From the NCBI RefSeq assembly GCF_003595175.1, contig NZ_CP032419.1, positions 3,038,001-3,102,000 on the forward strand: DNA of 64,000 bases, in the 5' to 3' direction. Within the stretch, counting starts at the first letter, position 1. Every line of letters starts with the position of its first letter. Source of the stretch: Pseudomonas cavernae (GTDB lineage Bacteria; Pseudomonadota; Gammaproteobacteria; Pseudomonadales; Pseudomonadaceae). The position numbers and the translations under genes are program-made. Under the pieces are notes generated by a model. That model saw nothing but the letters and a program-made list of their open reading frames with translations. It made no database searches and was not told the origin of the DNA. This document shows, piece by piece, positions 22,570 through 31,280 of this stretch.

Positions 22570-23292
22570 TCAGCCCCGCGAATCGGGCACAAACATATAA
22601 CCCACCCCGCGCACGGTGCGGATCAGCTGCGGCTTGTCCGGGTCCGTCTCGAGCTTGCGGCGCAGGCGGGCGATGCGGATGTCGATGGAACGGTCGAAGG
22701 GGTTCCAGTCGCGCTGCTGGGTGAGATTGAGCAATTGATCGCGCGACAACGGCCGGTTCGGCCGCTGTACGAACACCGACAGCAGCTCGAACTCCATGGC
22801 GGTCAGCGGGATTTCCGCGCCGGCGGCATCGAAGAGCAGGTGACGCTGCAGATCGAGACGACAGTCCCCCACCGCCAGCCGAGGTTCGGCCTCGACGCCC
22901 GGGTCGGCCGCCACTGGGCTGCGCGAGTAGCGGCGCAACACCGTCTTCAGCCGGGCCAGCAGTTCACGGGGGTCGAAGGGCTTGGCCAAATAATCGTCCG
23001 CGCCCACCTCCAGGCCGACGATGCGGTCCAACGGCGTGCCGGCACCGGAAATCATGATCACCGGCAAGTCATGGTGCTCGCGCAGAAAGCGCGCCAGGCT
23101 GAGACCATCCTCGCCCGGCAGGCCGACATCCAGCAGCACCACATCCGGCAGTTGCTGCGCCAGATGGGCACGCATCCCCTGGCTGTCAGCCGCCACGGAC
23201 ACCTGATAACCATGGCCGCCCAGATAATCCTGCAGCAACTGCCGCACCTCGACGTCGTCATCGACGGCCAGGACCCTGATCGGCGCAGACAT
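22570..23292 (-). CDS. OmpR-family response regulator
   Basis: A 240-residue two-domain regulator: receiver with acidic pocket VDDDVEV, phosphoacceptor Asp55 in VVLLDVGLPGEDG and lysine in YLAKPFDPRELLAR, then a winged-helix DNA-binding domain ending with DIRIARLRRKLETDPDKPQL and RTVRGVGYMF. It is the first gene of a two-gene unit with the downstream hybrid kinase. Its targets are unknown. The DUF1329/DUF1302 genes lie upstream in the same direction behind a terminator. Confidence 0.93.
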   Translation of the reverse strand: MSAPIRVLAVDDDVEVRQLLQDYLGGHGYQVSVAADSQGMRAHLAQQLPDVVLLDVGLPGEDGLSLARFLREHHDLPVIMISGAGTPLDRIVGLEVGADDYLAKPFDPRELLARLKTVLRRYSRSPVAADPGVEAEPRLAVGDCRLDLQRHLLFDAAGAEIPLTAMEFELLSVFVQRPNRPLSRDQLLNLTQQRDWNPFDRSIDIRIARLRRKLETDPDKPQLIRTVRGVGYMFVPDSRG

Positions 23293-23370
23293 GCCGCCAC
23301 CCTCTTCATTTCCTCGGTTCAGGGACTATAGCTGGCAGACCCTGCGGCTAGTTTGCAGTTGGTCGGTGGC

Positions 23371-23404
23371 GAAAAAAGAAACGGCGCCCCAGGGCGCCGT
23401 TTCT
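23371..23404 (-). terminator. Terminator after the DUF1329 gene
   Basis: On the minus strand AGAAACGGCGCCC pairs with GGGCGCCGTTTCT and is followed by a T-rich tail (TTTTTTC). It ends the DUF1302-DUF1329 transcript 14 nt past the stop. Confidence 0.92.
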
Positions 23405-23417
23405 GTCGTTTGCAGGT

Positions 23418-24788
23418 TCAGCGCGAGGCCTTGCGCCGCAACGCCGCCGGGCTGAAGTTCGAGTCATCCGGCGCCGGTTTGCTGAAGTCCGCCGTGGTTG
23501 GCTCCTGGTTATCCAGCCACTGCACGCTGTAACGTCGCGCCTGCAGGTCGTGGAAGGTGTCCAGCGCGGTCCACACGGTCGGCAGCTCGTAGAAATTCTT
23601 CAGGTAGGCCATCGACACCCGCCACAGCTCGCCACGGCCATCGAACTGGTCGACCACCGCCGCGCCCCAACTGTCCTCGTCGAGAAACAGGGTGCGCTTG
23701 GAATAGATGTGCCGCGCGCCGGGCTTGAGCTTGCCCTCCACCACCCAGACCCGGTGCAGCTCGTAACGGGTGTACTTGGGGTTGATGTGGCCGGGGGTCA
23801 GCAGGTCGTCGTATTTCACCTCGGGGCTGGTGAGCCGGTAGTTGTTGTAGGGGATGTAGAGCTCCTTCTTGCCCTGCAACGTCCAGTCGTAGCGGTCCGG
23901 CGCACCGTTGTACATGTCGGTATCGTCGGAGGTGCGCAGGCCGTCGGAATCTTCGATCGGCGTGTCATAGGCCAGCGTCGGCGCACGCCGCACGCGGCGC
24001 TGCCCGGGGTTGTAGGCCCAGGCCTGGCGCGGCTCCTGGACCTGATCGAGCATCTCCTGCACCAGCGCGCCATTGCCGGCCAGGCGCGCCGGCGCGGTGG
24101 TGAAGGTCAGGTAGTAGAACAGCGTGTTGTTCAGCGTGGCGTAGCTGCCCTTGGGGTCGTAGAAGCGGAACAGCGCCTCGTCCTGCGAGGTCACCAGCGA
24201 GTAGGCGCCGTTGCGCTGCACGCCGGCCTGGCCCGAACGCCGCACCACGTAGGTGCCGCGGTAGCGGGTGATGTGGTTCCACACCGCTTCCAGCCCATTC
24301 TGCGGGATCGGGAAGGGAATGCCGCCGTAGGCGTCGGCGATGCCGTTGCCTTCGTTGAGCAGCTTGGCCGCGGTGGCATTCTTGAAGGTGTTGTCATACA
24401 CCCATTGCGGCGCGGAGCCCGAACGATGGCTCTGATACACCGGGATCTGGAAACTTTCAGGATAGGCGTTGAACAACGCGATCTGACCCGCCGTCAGGTT
24501 GGCCTTGTACTGCTCCAGGTTGGCCTTGGTGATGGTGAACAGCGGCTGATCGGCGGCGAACGGATCGGGGTGATGCTGTCCCGAGCCTTGGTAGTTCGCC
24601 GGTGGCTGGCTGATGCCGCCGTCCCAGGCCGGGATGGTGCCGGCGGCATTGCCGGCCTTCTCGGCACCGAACGGGGTCAGCGTGGTTTTCAGCGTGACGG
24701 CCTGCGGCGCCGAAACGGCTGCCAGGCTGTCAGTCGTCCCGGCCGCCAGCAGGAGGGCGGCGACGAGCAGTGAGCTTTTCTTCAACAT
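23418..24788 (-). CDS. DUF1329 secreted protein (LolA/LolB-like fold family)
   Basis: A 456-residue exported protein with a signal peptide (MLKKSSLLVAALLLAAGTTD, cleavage near SLA-AV). DUF1329 features include the early AGTIPAWDGGI, the central GIPFPIPQNGLEAVWNHITR, and HRVWVVEGKLKPGARHIYSK plus YLDEDSW-like FLDEDSWGAAVVDQFDGRG. The start at 24788 has GGAGAA about 8 nt upstream. Family members are periplasmic and are usually paired with a DUF1302 outer-membrane protein, as here; the pair is thought to act in envelope lipid or hydrophobic-compound traffic. No MMPL/RND exporter is next to it. Confidence 0.9.
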   Translation of the reverse strand: MLKKSSLLVAALLLAAGTTDSLAAVSAPQAVTLKTTLTPFGAEKAGNAAGTIPAWDGGISQPPANYQGSGQHHPDPFAADQPLFTITKANLEQYKANLTAGQIALFNAYPESFQIPVYQSHRSGSAPQWVYDNTFKNATAAKLLNEGNGIADAYGGIPFPIPQNGLEAVWNHITRYRGTYVVRRSGQAGVQRNGAYSLVTSQDEALFRFYDPKGSYATLNNTLFYYLTFTTAPARLAGNGALVQEMLDQVQEPRQAWAYNPGQRRVRRAPTLAYDTPIEDSDGLRTSDDTDMYNGAPDRYDWTLQGKKELYIPYNNYRLTSPEVKYDDLLTPGHINPKYTRYELHRVWVVEGKLKPGARHIYSKRTLFLDEDSWGAAVVDQFDGRGELWRVSMAYLKNFYELPTVWTALDTFHDLQARRYSVQWLDNQEPTTADFSKPAPDDSNFSPAALRRKASR

Positions 24789-24849
24789 GCTGCGATTCTC
24801 CATGATCGGGTGGAGCCCGGCCTGATGCGCATGGCCGGGCCCTCGGACA

Positions 24850-26793
24850 TCAGAACGAATACTTGGCGGTCAGCGAGGCGTTGTCGCGGTCGCGTGTGCT
24901 GTTGTTCTTACCGGCGCCGTAGTACTCGGTGTACTGCAGCCCCACCTCGAAGCTGTTCAGGTAGCTGGCGTCGATGCCCAGGGTGTGCGCCTTGCGGCCT
25001 TCGATGAAGTTGCCGGTGCGGTCCGAATTGCCTTGGAAATCGTCCTGAAACACCACGTAGGGCGACAACTTGATCCCGGCAAAGACATCGTTCCAGCTGC
25101 CGGACAACAGCAAGGTGTAGCCATAGCTGTCGCGGCTGATCTGGTCGCTGTCGCCGTTCTGCGGATCGGCATAGGCCTTGTCGGCGGCGCTGGCGAACTT
25201 GCGCACCGAACCATCGAAGGCGGTGTATTCCAGGCTGCTGCCACGGATGTGCTGGGAAGCGATCTCCGCCACCCCGAACAACGAGTCGAAGCTCAGCAGC
25301 GGACCGAAGTTGTAGATGGTCGACAGCGAGACGTTGAAGGTCTCCGCCCGCTCATAGTTCTCGAACAGCCCGGCGCGGCACAGCTGCTTGCCGGCAACCG
25401 CGGCACAGGCCTGATCGCCGGGCACGCTGCCGTCGGCGAGATTGGTCAAGCCGAATACGCCCTGGGTCAGCAGGTCGCCAAGCAGGTCGTCGGTGGCGGA
25501 AATGCTGATCGGCGCATTCGGCCGGTAGGCGATCTCACCGGACACCGAGGCGTCGCCCAGAGTGGTATTGAAGCTGAAGCCGTACATGCGGATATCTTCG
25601 ACGTAATCGCGGCGCGCCTGGGCGTTGCTGGCGACGTCGAGAATGGCGACGCCGGGCACGGCTTGCGGCGGCAAGAAGGCGCCCAGCGTTGCCAGGTCCA
25701 CGCCATCATAGCCTCGCAGGTCGACTGCCACCTGCGGTTCCTTGGCGTGGTAATTGACGAAGTAGGCGCCGAATTCGGTGGAGTTCAACGACTCGGCGAC
25801 ATAGCGGAAGGCCACGCCGAACTGGCCGCTGTCGTCCGCCTCGATATCCGGGCCGATATTGGCCACCTTGAAAGTGCCGGTGGCCGGATCGAGGAAGGCA
25901 TTCGGACCGAACGGCCCATTGCCGACCAGGCCGAACTGAGCCACCTGGGAATAGGCCGCCAGGATGGGCGCCAGAGTGGGTTCGGTGGTATAGGCCGTAT
26001 TGCCGCCGTCGGCGAACAGATCGGTTTCGGAGAAATAGGTGCCGACCGGGTCGAGGCGGGTTTCCTGCCACTTCCACTGGTAGAAGGTTTCCATCGACAG
26101 GTTGTCGCTCAGGCCGAAGTTGAAGCTCAGCGCCTCCACCGGCACCAGCACTTCCTTCAGTTCCGAACCCGGCAGGTGGAACTTGGCGGCATCCAGCGGG
26201 TTGATGGTACTGACCCCGCCGCGATAGAACACCCCTTCGCCCCAGTTGATCACCTGCTTGCCGACCTTGGCGCTCAGCGGCTGCTCACCGACATCCCAAT
26301 TGCCATACAGGTAAGCATCCAGCAGCTCGGCCTTGCGTCCGGCGATGTGGCGGGTGTCCTCGGTGAAATGGTCGTCCTGCGGGAAGGACTGGCTCGGCCG
26401 CACCACACCGTCGGTGGTGTTGTAGTAGTCATTGCGCTTGTCCATGATCTGCGTGTCGTAATACGCCGTGCCACGCATGAACAGGCCGTAATTCTCGTAC
26501 TTGGCCGACAGGTCGGAGGTGGCCTTGTAGACCTCGGAGACCAGGCCGGTATCGAAGTTGCGATTGCCGTCATCGGTGTTGATGTCGTCGATGTTGTCCT
26601 CGTCCCGCCCCTGCACCCGCCACATGGCACCGTAGGACAGGGTGGTATCCAGCGAGCCGCTGATCTGGTTGTCGGCGACACTGAACTCCGCCGCCTGCAC
26701 CGCGCTGGCGATCAGCAAGGGCAATAAACCCAGCATCGCGCCAGCCTGCCAGGGTCGATACATCAGCTTGGAAAAGCACGCTTGCATCTTCAT
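24850..26793 (-). CDS. DUF1302 outer-membrane beta-barrel protein
   Basis: A 647-residue exported protein with a signal peptide ending near VQA-AEFSVADNQ. The mature protein begins GSLDTTLSYGAMWRVQGRD, a first-strand pattern typical of DUF1302, and ends RDRDNASLTAKYSF, with the terminal phenylalanine expected of an outer-membrane barrel. The ATG at 26793 has AAGGAG 7 nt upstream. It is first in a two-gene operon with DUF1329, 61 nt downstream. The family is linked to uptake or export of hydrophobic molecules in pseudomonads and relatives; the exact cargo is not shown by the sequence. Confidence 0.9.
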   Translation of the reverse strand: MKMQACFSKLMYRPWQAGAMLGLLPLLIASAVQAAEFSVADNQISGSLDTTLSYGAMWRVQGRDEDNIDDINTDDGNRNFDTGLVSEVYKATSDLSAKYENYGLFMRGTAYYDTQIMDKRNDYYNTTDGVVRPSQSFPQDDHFTEDTRHIAGRKAELLDAYLYGNWDVGEQPLSAKVGKQVINWGEGVFYRGGVSTINPLDAAKFHLPGSELKEVLVPVEALSFNFGLSDNLSMETFYQWKWQETRLDPVGTYFSETDLFADGGNTAYTTEPTLAPILAAYSQVAQFGLVGNGPFGPNAFLDPATGTFKVANIGPDIEADDSGQFGVAFRYVAESLNSTEFGAYFVNYHAKEPQVAVDLRGYDGVDLATLGAFLPPQAVPGVAILDVASNAQARRDYVEDIRMYGFSFNTTLGDASVSGEIAYRPNAPISISATDDLLGDLLTQGVFGLTNLADGSVPGDQACAAVAGKQLCRAGLFENYERAETFNVSLSTIYNFGPLLSFDSLFGVAEIASQHIRGSSLEYTAFDGSVRKFASAADKAYADPQNGDSDQISRDSYGYTLLLSGSWNDVFAGIKLSPYVVFQDDFQGNSDRTGNFIEGRKAHTLGIDASYLNSFEVGLQYTEYYGAGKNNSTRDRDNASLTAKYSF

Positions 26794-27164
26794 GACAACG
26801 CTCCTTCTACGGCCAAGACTTAGTGACCGGCGTTTGCCACCGGCCTGTTGTTATTGGTCTCTCGGCTGCTGGTCCGAACCGGGCAATATGCCGGCTGGAC
26901 TCATGCAGAAACTCCCTGCTCCCCCGAGCGTTTGTCGCGCTCTGGCTCACTGAGCTTTTCCAGCTAAATTGGTACGATAGTGCACGGAAGGTAACAAAGT
27001 GTTGCCCGCCTGCCAACCTCCGCGCCGGCAAATTTTCGTCGGCCCCGGACACGGAAACGGCGCCCAATGGCGCCGCTTTCCATACCCACGTATTGGATCG
27101 AGAAGCGCGCCACCATCAGGCACGCTGGCACATCCGTGATGTCGCCGTTAATGCTGGAAAACAA
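26794..27164. other. Intergenic region upstream of the DUF1302 operon
   Basis: No gene is convincing here. It should contain the promoter of the DUF1302-DUF1329 operon, but I find no strong -35/-10 pair, sigma-54 site or known operator. A hairpin, CGGCGCC-CAAT-GGCGCCG, lies at about 27058-27076, without a T-run. Confidence 0.6.
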
Positions 27165-27165
27165 A

Positions 27166-27197
27166 AAACCCTGGCACCTTGCGGTGACCAGGGTTTG
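27166..27197 (-). terminator. Terminator after the OmpA-like lipoprotein gene
   Basis: On the minus strand AAACCCTGG pairs with CCAGGGTTT and is followed by a T-run, 15-45 nt past the stop of the OmpA-like gene. Confidence 0.9.
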
Positions 27198-27212
27198 TAT
27201 TTGCCGCCTGAC

Positions 27213-28025
27213 TCAGCGGCTGGAGCCGAGCTTGCCTTGCTCGTCGGAGAAGACGATCTCTACCCGGCGGTTCTGCGCACGTCCGCGGTTGGAGGCATTG
27301 TCCGCCACCGGGAAATCCTGACCGAAACCTTCGACCTGGATACGCTTGCCTTCCACGCCCAGATCGATCAAGGCATCGGCCACCGCCTGTGCGCGGACGC
27401 GCGACAGATCGAGGTTGTCCTGCTTGCTGCCGCTGCTGTCGGTATAGCCCTCGATGCGCACGATCCGCCGCGGATTGAGCTGAAGGAACTGCACCAGCTT
27501 GAGCACGGTACGGTTGGCCGAAGGATTCAACTCGGTATGCCCGGCATCGAACAGCACATCGCCCAGGGTCATCACCAGTCCGCGATCGGTCTCGGTGGTG
27601 GCCAGGCTGACGATCTGTTCCTCCAGCCATTTGCCCTGCTGCTGCACGCTGAGCATCTTCGCCTCCCGCAGCGCCAGCTGCAGGCGTTCACGCTCCAGCT
27701 CGAGCTTGGCCACACGCTCCTGATTCAGCATCAGCTCACTGTGCTGCGCGGCGATCTCGCTGTAACGCTGGCTCAAATAAGCATAGTGAATGACATCATC
27801 GGCACTGCCCCAATAACTGGACAAGCGATCGGCCCGCGCCAGCGATTCGCCGGCCCGGATCACATCCTTGGGCGCACTGCGCAAGACATCGGGATCTTCC
27901 TTGACCTTCTGGAAGCTGGCCTGCGCCGCTTCCAGAACCTGATCACTGTTCTGCTGACTGGCACAGCCCCCCAGCAAGGCCAGAGCCAAGAGCAAACCGC
28001 CACTGCACTTGTTATTCAGTCTCAC
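27213..28025 (-). CDS. OmpA-family peptidoglycan-binding lipoprotein
   Basis: A 270-residue lipoprotein. The lipobox LALLGGC places the lipidated cysteine at 21, with Ala at +2, favouring the outer membrane. A coiled-coil region (about 90-150, rich in Q, E, L and R) precedes a C-terminal OmpA domain with VLFDAGHTELNPSANR, EGYTDSSGSKQDNLDLSRVR and NRRVEIVF, the peptidoglycan-binding residues. The start is GTG at 28025, overlapping the TGA of the DUF4398 gene (GTGA). It probably tethers the outer membrane to the wall together with the DUF4398 lipoprotein. Confidence 0.9.
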   Translation of the reverse strand: MRLNNKCSGGLLLALALLGGCASQQNSDQVLEAAQASFQKVKEDPDVLRSAPKDVIRAGESLARADRLSSYWGSADDVIHYAYLSQRYSEIAAQHSELMLNQERVAKLELERERLQLALREAKMLSVQQQGKWLEEQIVSLATTETDRGLVMTLGDVLFDAGHTELNPSANRTVLKLVQFLQLNPRRIVRIEGYTDSSGSKQDNLDLSRVRAQAVADALIDLGVEGKRIQVEGFGQDFPVADNASNRGRAQNRRVEIVFSDEQGKLGSSR

Positions 28026-28378
28026 TGCAGATCCCTCAACTGCTTGCGCAGACGCGTGATCCGCAAGTTCAACTCTGTCAGCTGTTCCTGACTCTTCTGG
28101 GTCAGCACCCGCGCCTCGGCCAGGCGGGCATCCAGCTCGGCCTGCTCGGCAAAGACCCGCGCGCGCTTGTAATCCTCTTCATTCATGTTCTTCTGCGCCC
28201 GCGCGAGCTTCTGCTCGGCCAGTTGCATTTCTGCAACCTGCTCGGTTGCGCCAATCGCCTTGGCTTGCGCCACTGCCTGCTCGGTCAGGCGCATCTGCTC
28301 ATTCGGTGCAGGATCATTAGCACAACCCGCCAGCGCCGCGAAGGCCAGGCCGATCGCCGATATGCGTCTATTGCTCAC
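28022..28378 (-). CDS. DUF4398 lipoprotein
   Basis: A 118-residue small lipoprotein with the lipobox FAALAGC (Cys19 from a GTG start at 28378, preceded by AGGAAG). The rest is almost all helical and heptad-like (LAEQKLARAQKNMNEEDYKR, LDARLAEARVLTQKSQEQLT), as expected for DUF4398. It overlaps the OmpA-like gene by 4 nt; DUF4398 and OmpA genes often form such pairs. Probably an outer-membrane, periplasm-facing partner of the OmpA-like protein. Function unknown. Confidence 0.86.
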   Translation of the reverse strand: MSNRRISAIGLAFAALAGCANDPAPNEQMRLTEQAVAQAKAIGATEQVAEMQLAEQKLARAQKNMNEEDYKRARVFAEQAELDARLAEARVLTQKSQEQLTELNLRITRLRKQLRDLQ

Positions 28379-28388
28379 GAAACTCTTC

Positions 28389-29216
28389 CTACTGATTCGG
28401 GGCTGCTGCCGGTTGCAATTGCTGACTCTTCCAGCGCTCAAGATTGCGCTGCAGCAAGGTTTCCGGCACGCCGGCGGCGGTCAATTCTGTCATCTTTTTC
28501 GCCAACTGTCCGCGCAGCCAGGCGTCATTGCAGGCCGAATTATGCGACAAGGTCAGGTGCAGACCTTCGCTGGAAAGCGGCGGCTCGAGCGCCTCGATAT
28601 CGGCCAGCAAGCCCAGGGTGTCGGCCAGTGCCAGGCCTGGGTAACGCTCATAGAGGACATAATCGGTGCGCCCGAGCAATAGCTGCTGGAATGCCTGCGT
28701 CAGGCTCGGCGCCGACTCGAGGGTCAGATTGTCTTTAGCGAAGGCATCGAACTGGTGGTCAAGGCTGTTATTCACTAGGGTACCGCCGCTGCGGCCACGC
28801 AGATCATCCCGGCCGGCATAGGGAAAACCCTGCCCCTTGCGCACCCAGACCACACTCTGGGTGGTAAAAAAGGCCGGATGCACGTAGTCCATGCTTTCCA
28901 AGCGCGGCAAGGTCAGAGAGGCGCCGGCCAGCAGATCAACACGACCTGTGCGCACCTCGTCCTGCGCACGCGACCATGGGCCGGTGTAGATCACCTCGAT
29001 CTTCAGCCCCAGGTCTTGGCCAATTTGCTCCAGCAAGTCGGCATTGGCACCAATCAGTTGCTTTGGATTTTGTGGATCACGCCAGAGATACGGCGGATAT
29101 TCTGGATTTCCCGTCGCCACCAAGCGCTCGCACTTGCCAGCCGCCGCAGCCCAGCCTGGCAGCAAAGCCAACCCGAGCCAGACAAGCAAAAACCTCAGGA
29201 AGGTGTGATCACGCAT
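28389..29216 (-). CDS. Periplasmic amino-acid-type binding protein (SBP family 3)
   Basis: A 275-residue exported protein with a signal peptide ending near AAA-GKCERL. The fold is that of family-3 solute-binding proteins: RLVATGNPEYPPYLWRDPQN, IGANADLLEQIGQDLGLKIE, GRVDLLAGASLTLPRLESMDYV. No ABC permease or ATPase is adjacent. It lies 10 nt upstream of the DUF4398 gene and is probably co-transcribed with the DUF4398-OmpA pair. It could therefore be a sensor or orphan binding protein rather than a transporter component. The ligand is unknown. Confidence 0.85.
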   Translation of the reverse strand: MRDHTFLRFLLVWLGLALLPGWAAAAGKCERLVATGNPEYPPYLWRDPQNPKQLIGANADLLEQIGQDLGLKIEVIYTGPWSRAQDEVRTGRVDLLAGASLTLPRLESMDYVHPAFFTTQSVVWVRKGQGFPYAGRDDLRGRSGGTLVNNSLDHQFDAFAKDNLTLESAPSLTQAFQQLLLGRTDYVLYERYPGLALADTLGLLADIEALEPPLSSEGLHLTLSHNSACNDAWLRGQLAKKMTELTAAGVPETLLQRNLERWKSQQLQPAAAPNQ

Positions 29217-29236
29217 CGCCTAGCTCGCTGCTGAGT

Positions 29237-29268
29237 GGTTGAAGAGTTGAAGGGTTGAAGGGTTGAAC
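29237..29268. repeat. Four tandem 8-bp repeats (GGTTGAAG type)
   Basis: The units are GGTTGAAG, AGTTGAAG, GGTTGAAG and GGTTGAAC, head to tail, between the divergent binding-protein gene and plaF. The copy number could vary by slippage. Confidence 0.8.
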
Positions 29269-29347
29269 GGAATATCCGTTCGCAAGCATGGGCCTTCGTG
29301 CTAGTTTTACGGCACCCATAATAACTATTAGCGCTAAGGGCATGACC

Positions 29348-30292
29348 ATGAAAAAACTGCTTCTCAGTTTGGTTTTGATCTTCGCCACAGCTATCGCCGC
29401 ACTGTACTTCTCCCCTGCCGCCCTGCTCGCCGGCATCCGCTTGGTCGACCGCGAGATGGCCGGTCTTACGGCCCAGCAAAAAGAGGTCGCGGATCTTAGC
29501 ATTCACTACTACGAAGGTGGCCCGGCGGATGGGCAAACCATCCTGATGCTCCATGGCTTTGGCGCCAACAAAGACAACTGGCCTCGCTTTGCCAAGTATT
29601 TCACCGAGCGCTACCACGTCATCGCCGTCGACTTGCCCGGCTTTGGGGATAGCAGCAAACCCAATGCCAGTTACGACGTCGGCACCCAGGTTGAGCGCCT
29701 TGCGGCCTTTACCAAAGCCCTGGGCATCGACAAGTTCCATATCATCGGTAACTCCATGGGCGGCCAGATCAGCGCGCTCTATGCCGCACGCCATCCCGAG
29801 CAAATCCTGTCTGTCGCCTTGCTCGACAACGCCGGAGTCACCGCCCCAAAACCGAGCGAACTATTCGAGCGCCTGCAACGTGGCGAACCGAACCCACTGG
29901 TGGTCAGCAAACCGGAAGACTTCGACAAGTTGCTGAACTTCGTCTTCGTCGACCCGCCGCGACTGACTGAAGGTGTAAAACAGTATCTGGCCAACCTGGC
30001 CGTGCGCAGCAGTGGGCATAACGGCAAGATTTTCCAGCAGCTGATAGAGCGCTACATTCCTCTTGAACCCGAACTACCCAAGATCCAGGCCCCGACCCTG
30101 CTGTTGTGGGGCGATCAGGATCGCGTGCTGGATGTTTCCAGCATCGACGTAATGAAACCGCTGCTGAAGAAGCCAACGGTGGTGATCATGAAAGATTGCG
30201 GACACGCGCCCATGCTTGAGCGCCCGCAGGAAACCGCCGAGCACTATCAGGCCTTCCTCGATAGCGTGCAGAACCAGCCAGCCGGCCAATAA
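29348..30292 (+). CDS. plaF: PlaF-like membrane-anchored phospholipase A (alpha/beta hydrolase)
   Basis: A 314-residue protein with an N-terminal membrane helix (about residues 4-28, KLLLSLVLIFATAIAALYF) that is not followed by a clear signal-peptidase site, so it is probably a membrane anchor. The hydrolase core has LMLHGFGANKDNW, nucleophile elbow IIGNSMGGQ (Ser136), LLWGDQDRVLD (Asp258) and KDCGHAPMLERP (His286). Length and catalytic spacing match P. aeruginosa PlaF (PA2949), an inner-membrane phospholipase A1 that remodels membrane phospholipids. The ATG at 29348 has AAGGG 7 nt upstream; MTM at 29342 is the alternative start. Confidence 0.88.
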   Translation: MKKLLLSLVLIFATAIAALYFSPAALLAGIRLVDREMAGLTAQQKEVADLSIHYYEGGPADGQTILMLHGFGANKDNWPRFAKYFTERYHVIAVDLPGFGDSSKPNASYDVGTQVERLAAFTKALGIDKFHIIGNSMGGQISALYAARHPEQILSVALLDNAGVTAPKPSELFERLQRGEPNPLVVSKPEDFDKLLNFVFVDPPRLTEGVKQYLANLAVRSSGHNGKIFQQLIERYIPLEPELPKIQAPTLLLWGDQDRVLDVSSIDVMKPLLKKPTVVIMKDCGHAPMLERPQETAEHYQAFLDSVQNQPAGQ

Positions 30293-30301
30293 CCGGCCCA
30301 C

Positions 30302-30333
30302 AAAAAACCCGCTCGATGAGCGGGTTTCTTGTC
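30302..30333. terminator. Bidirectional terminator between plaF and etfA
   Basis: AAACCCGCTC pairs with GAGCGGGTTT around a GAT loop, with an A-run before and a T-rich tail after. It lies between convergent genes. Confidence 0.9.
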
Positions 30334-30350
30334 TTACGCCTGCCGCTGGA

Positions 30351-31280
30351 TCAGATCAGCTTTTCCAGCTCCGGCACGATCTCGAACAGATCGCCTACCA
30401 GGCCGTAATCGGCGACCTGGAAGATCGGCGCCTCTTCGTCCTTGTTGATCGCGACGATCACCTTGGAGTCCTTCATGCCCGCCAGGTGCTGGATCGCGCC
30501 GGAAATACCGACGGCGATGTACAGCTGCGGCGCGACGATCTTGCCAGTCTGGCCGACCTGCATGTCGTTCGGCACGAAGCCGGCGTCGACCGCGGCGCGC
30601 GAGGCACCGACGGCGGCGCCGAGCTTGTCGGCCAGGGCGTACAGGTACTTGAAGTTGTCACCGTTCTGCATGCCACGGCCGCCGGAAACGACGATCTTGG
30701 CGGCGGTCAGTTCCGGACGGTCGGACTTGGCCAGCTCTTCACCGACGAAGCTCGACTTGCCGGCATCGCCGCCGACGCTGACGCTTTCGATGGCAGCGCT
30801 GCCGCCTTCGGCGGCCACGGCATCGAAGCCGGTGCCGCGCACGGTGATCACTTTCACCGCCGCCGAGGACTGCACGGTGGCGATGGCGTTACCAGCATAG
30901 ATCGGGCGCTGGAAGGTGTCGGCGCCGAGCACCGCAGTGATCTCGGAGATCTGGTCGACGTCCAGCTGCGCGGCGACGCGCGGCAGGATGTTCTTGCCAT
31001 TGGCCGTGGCGCAGGCCAGCACGTGGCTGTAACCCTTGCCCAGCTCGGCCACCAGCGGCGCGACGTTTTCCGGCAGCTGGTGGGCGAACGCGGCCTGGTC
31101 GGCAACCAGCACCTTGCTGACGCCCGCGACTTTCGCCGCCGCTGCGGCGACCGCACCGACGCTGTGACCGGCCACCAGCACGTGGATCTCTCCGCCGATT
31201 TTCTGCGCCGCCGCCACGGTGTTCAGCGTGGCCGGCGCCAGGGCGGCATTCGTGTGTTCTGCAACAACCAAGATAGCCAT
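30351..31280 (-). CDS. etfA: Electron transfer flavoprotein alpha subunit
   Basis: A 309-residue ETF-alpha (FixB family). Conserved C-terminal FAD-binding motifs are visible: [40 protein letters not shown] and [23 protein letters not shown] accepts electrons from acyl-CoA dehydrogenases and passes them to ETF-QO. It follows etfB with no gap (etfB stop, then ATG). In P. aeruginosa the fabV gene lies between plaF and etfA, but here only 58 nt separate them. Confidence 0.97.
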   Translation of the reverse strand: MAILVVAEHTNAALAPATLNTVAAAQKIGGEIHVLVAGHSVGAVAAAAAKVAGVSKVLVADQAAFAHQLPENVAPLVAELGKGYSHVLACATANGKNILPRVAAQLDVDQISEITAVLGADTFQRPIYAGNAIATVQSSAAVKVITVRGTGFDAVAAEGGSAAIESVSVGGDAGKSSFVGEELAKSDRPELTAAKIVVSGGRGMQNGDNFKYLYALADKLGAAVGASRAAVDAGFVPNDMQVGQTGKIVAPQLYIAVGISGAIQHLAGMKDSKVIVAINKDEEAPIFQVADYGLVGDLFEIVPELEKLI

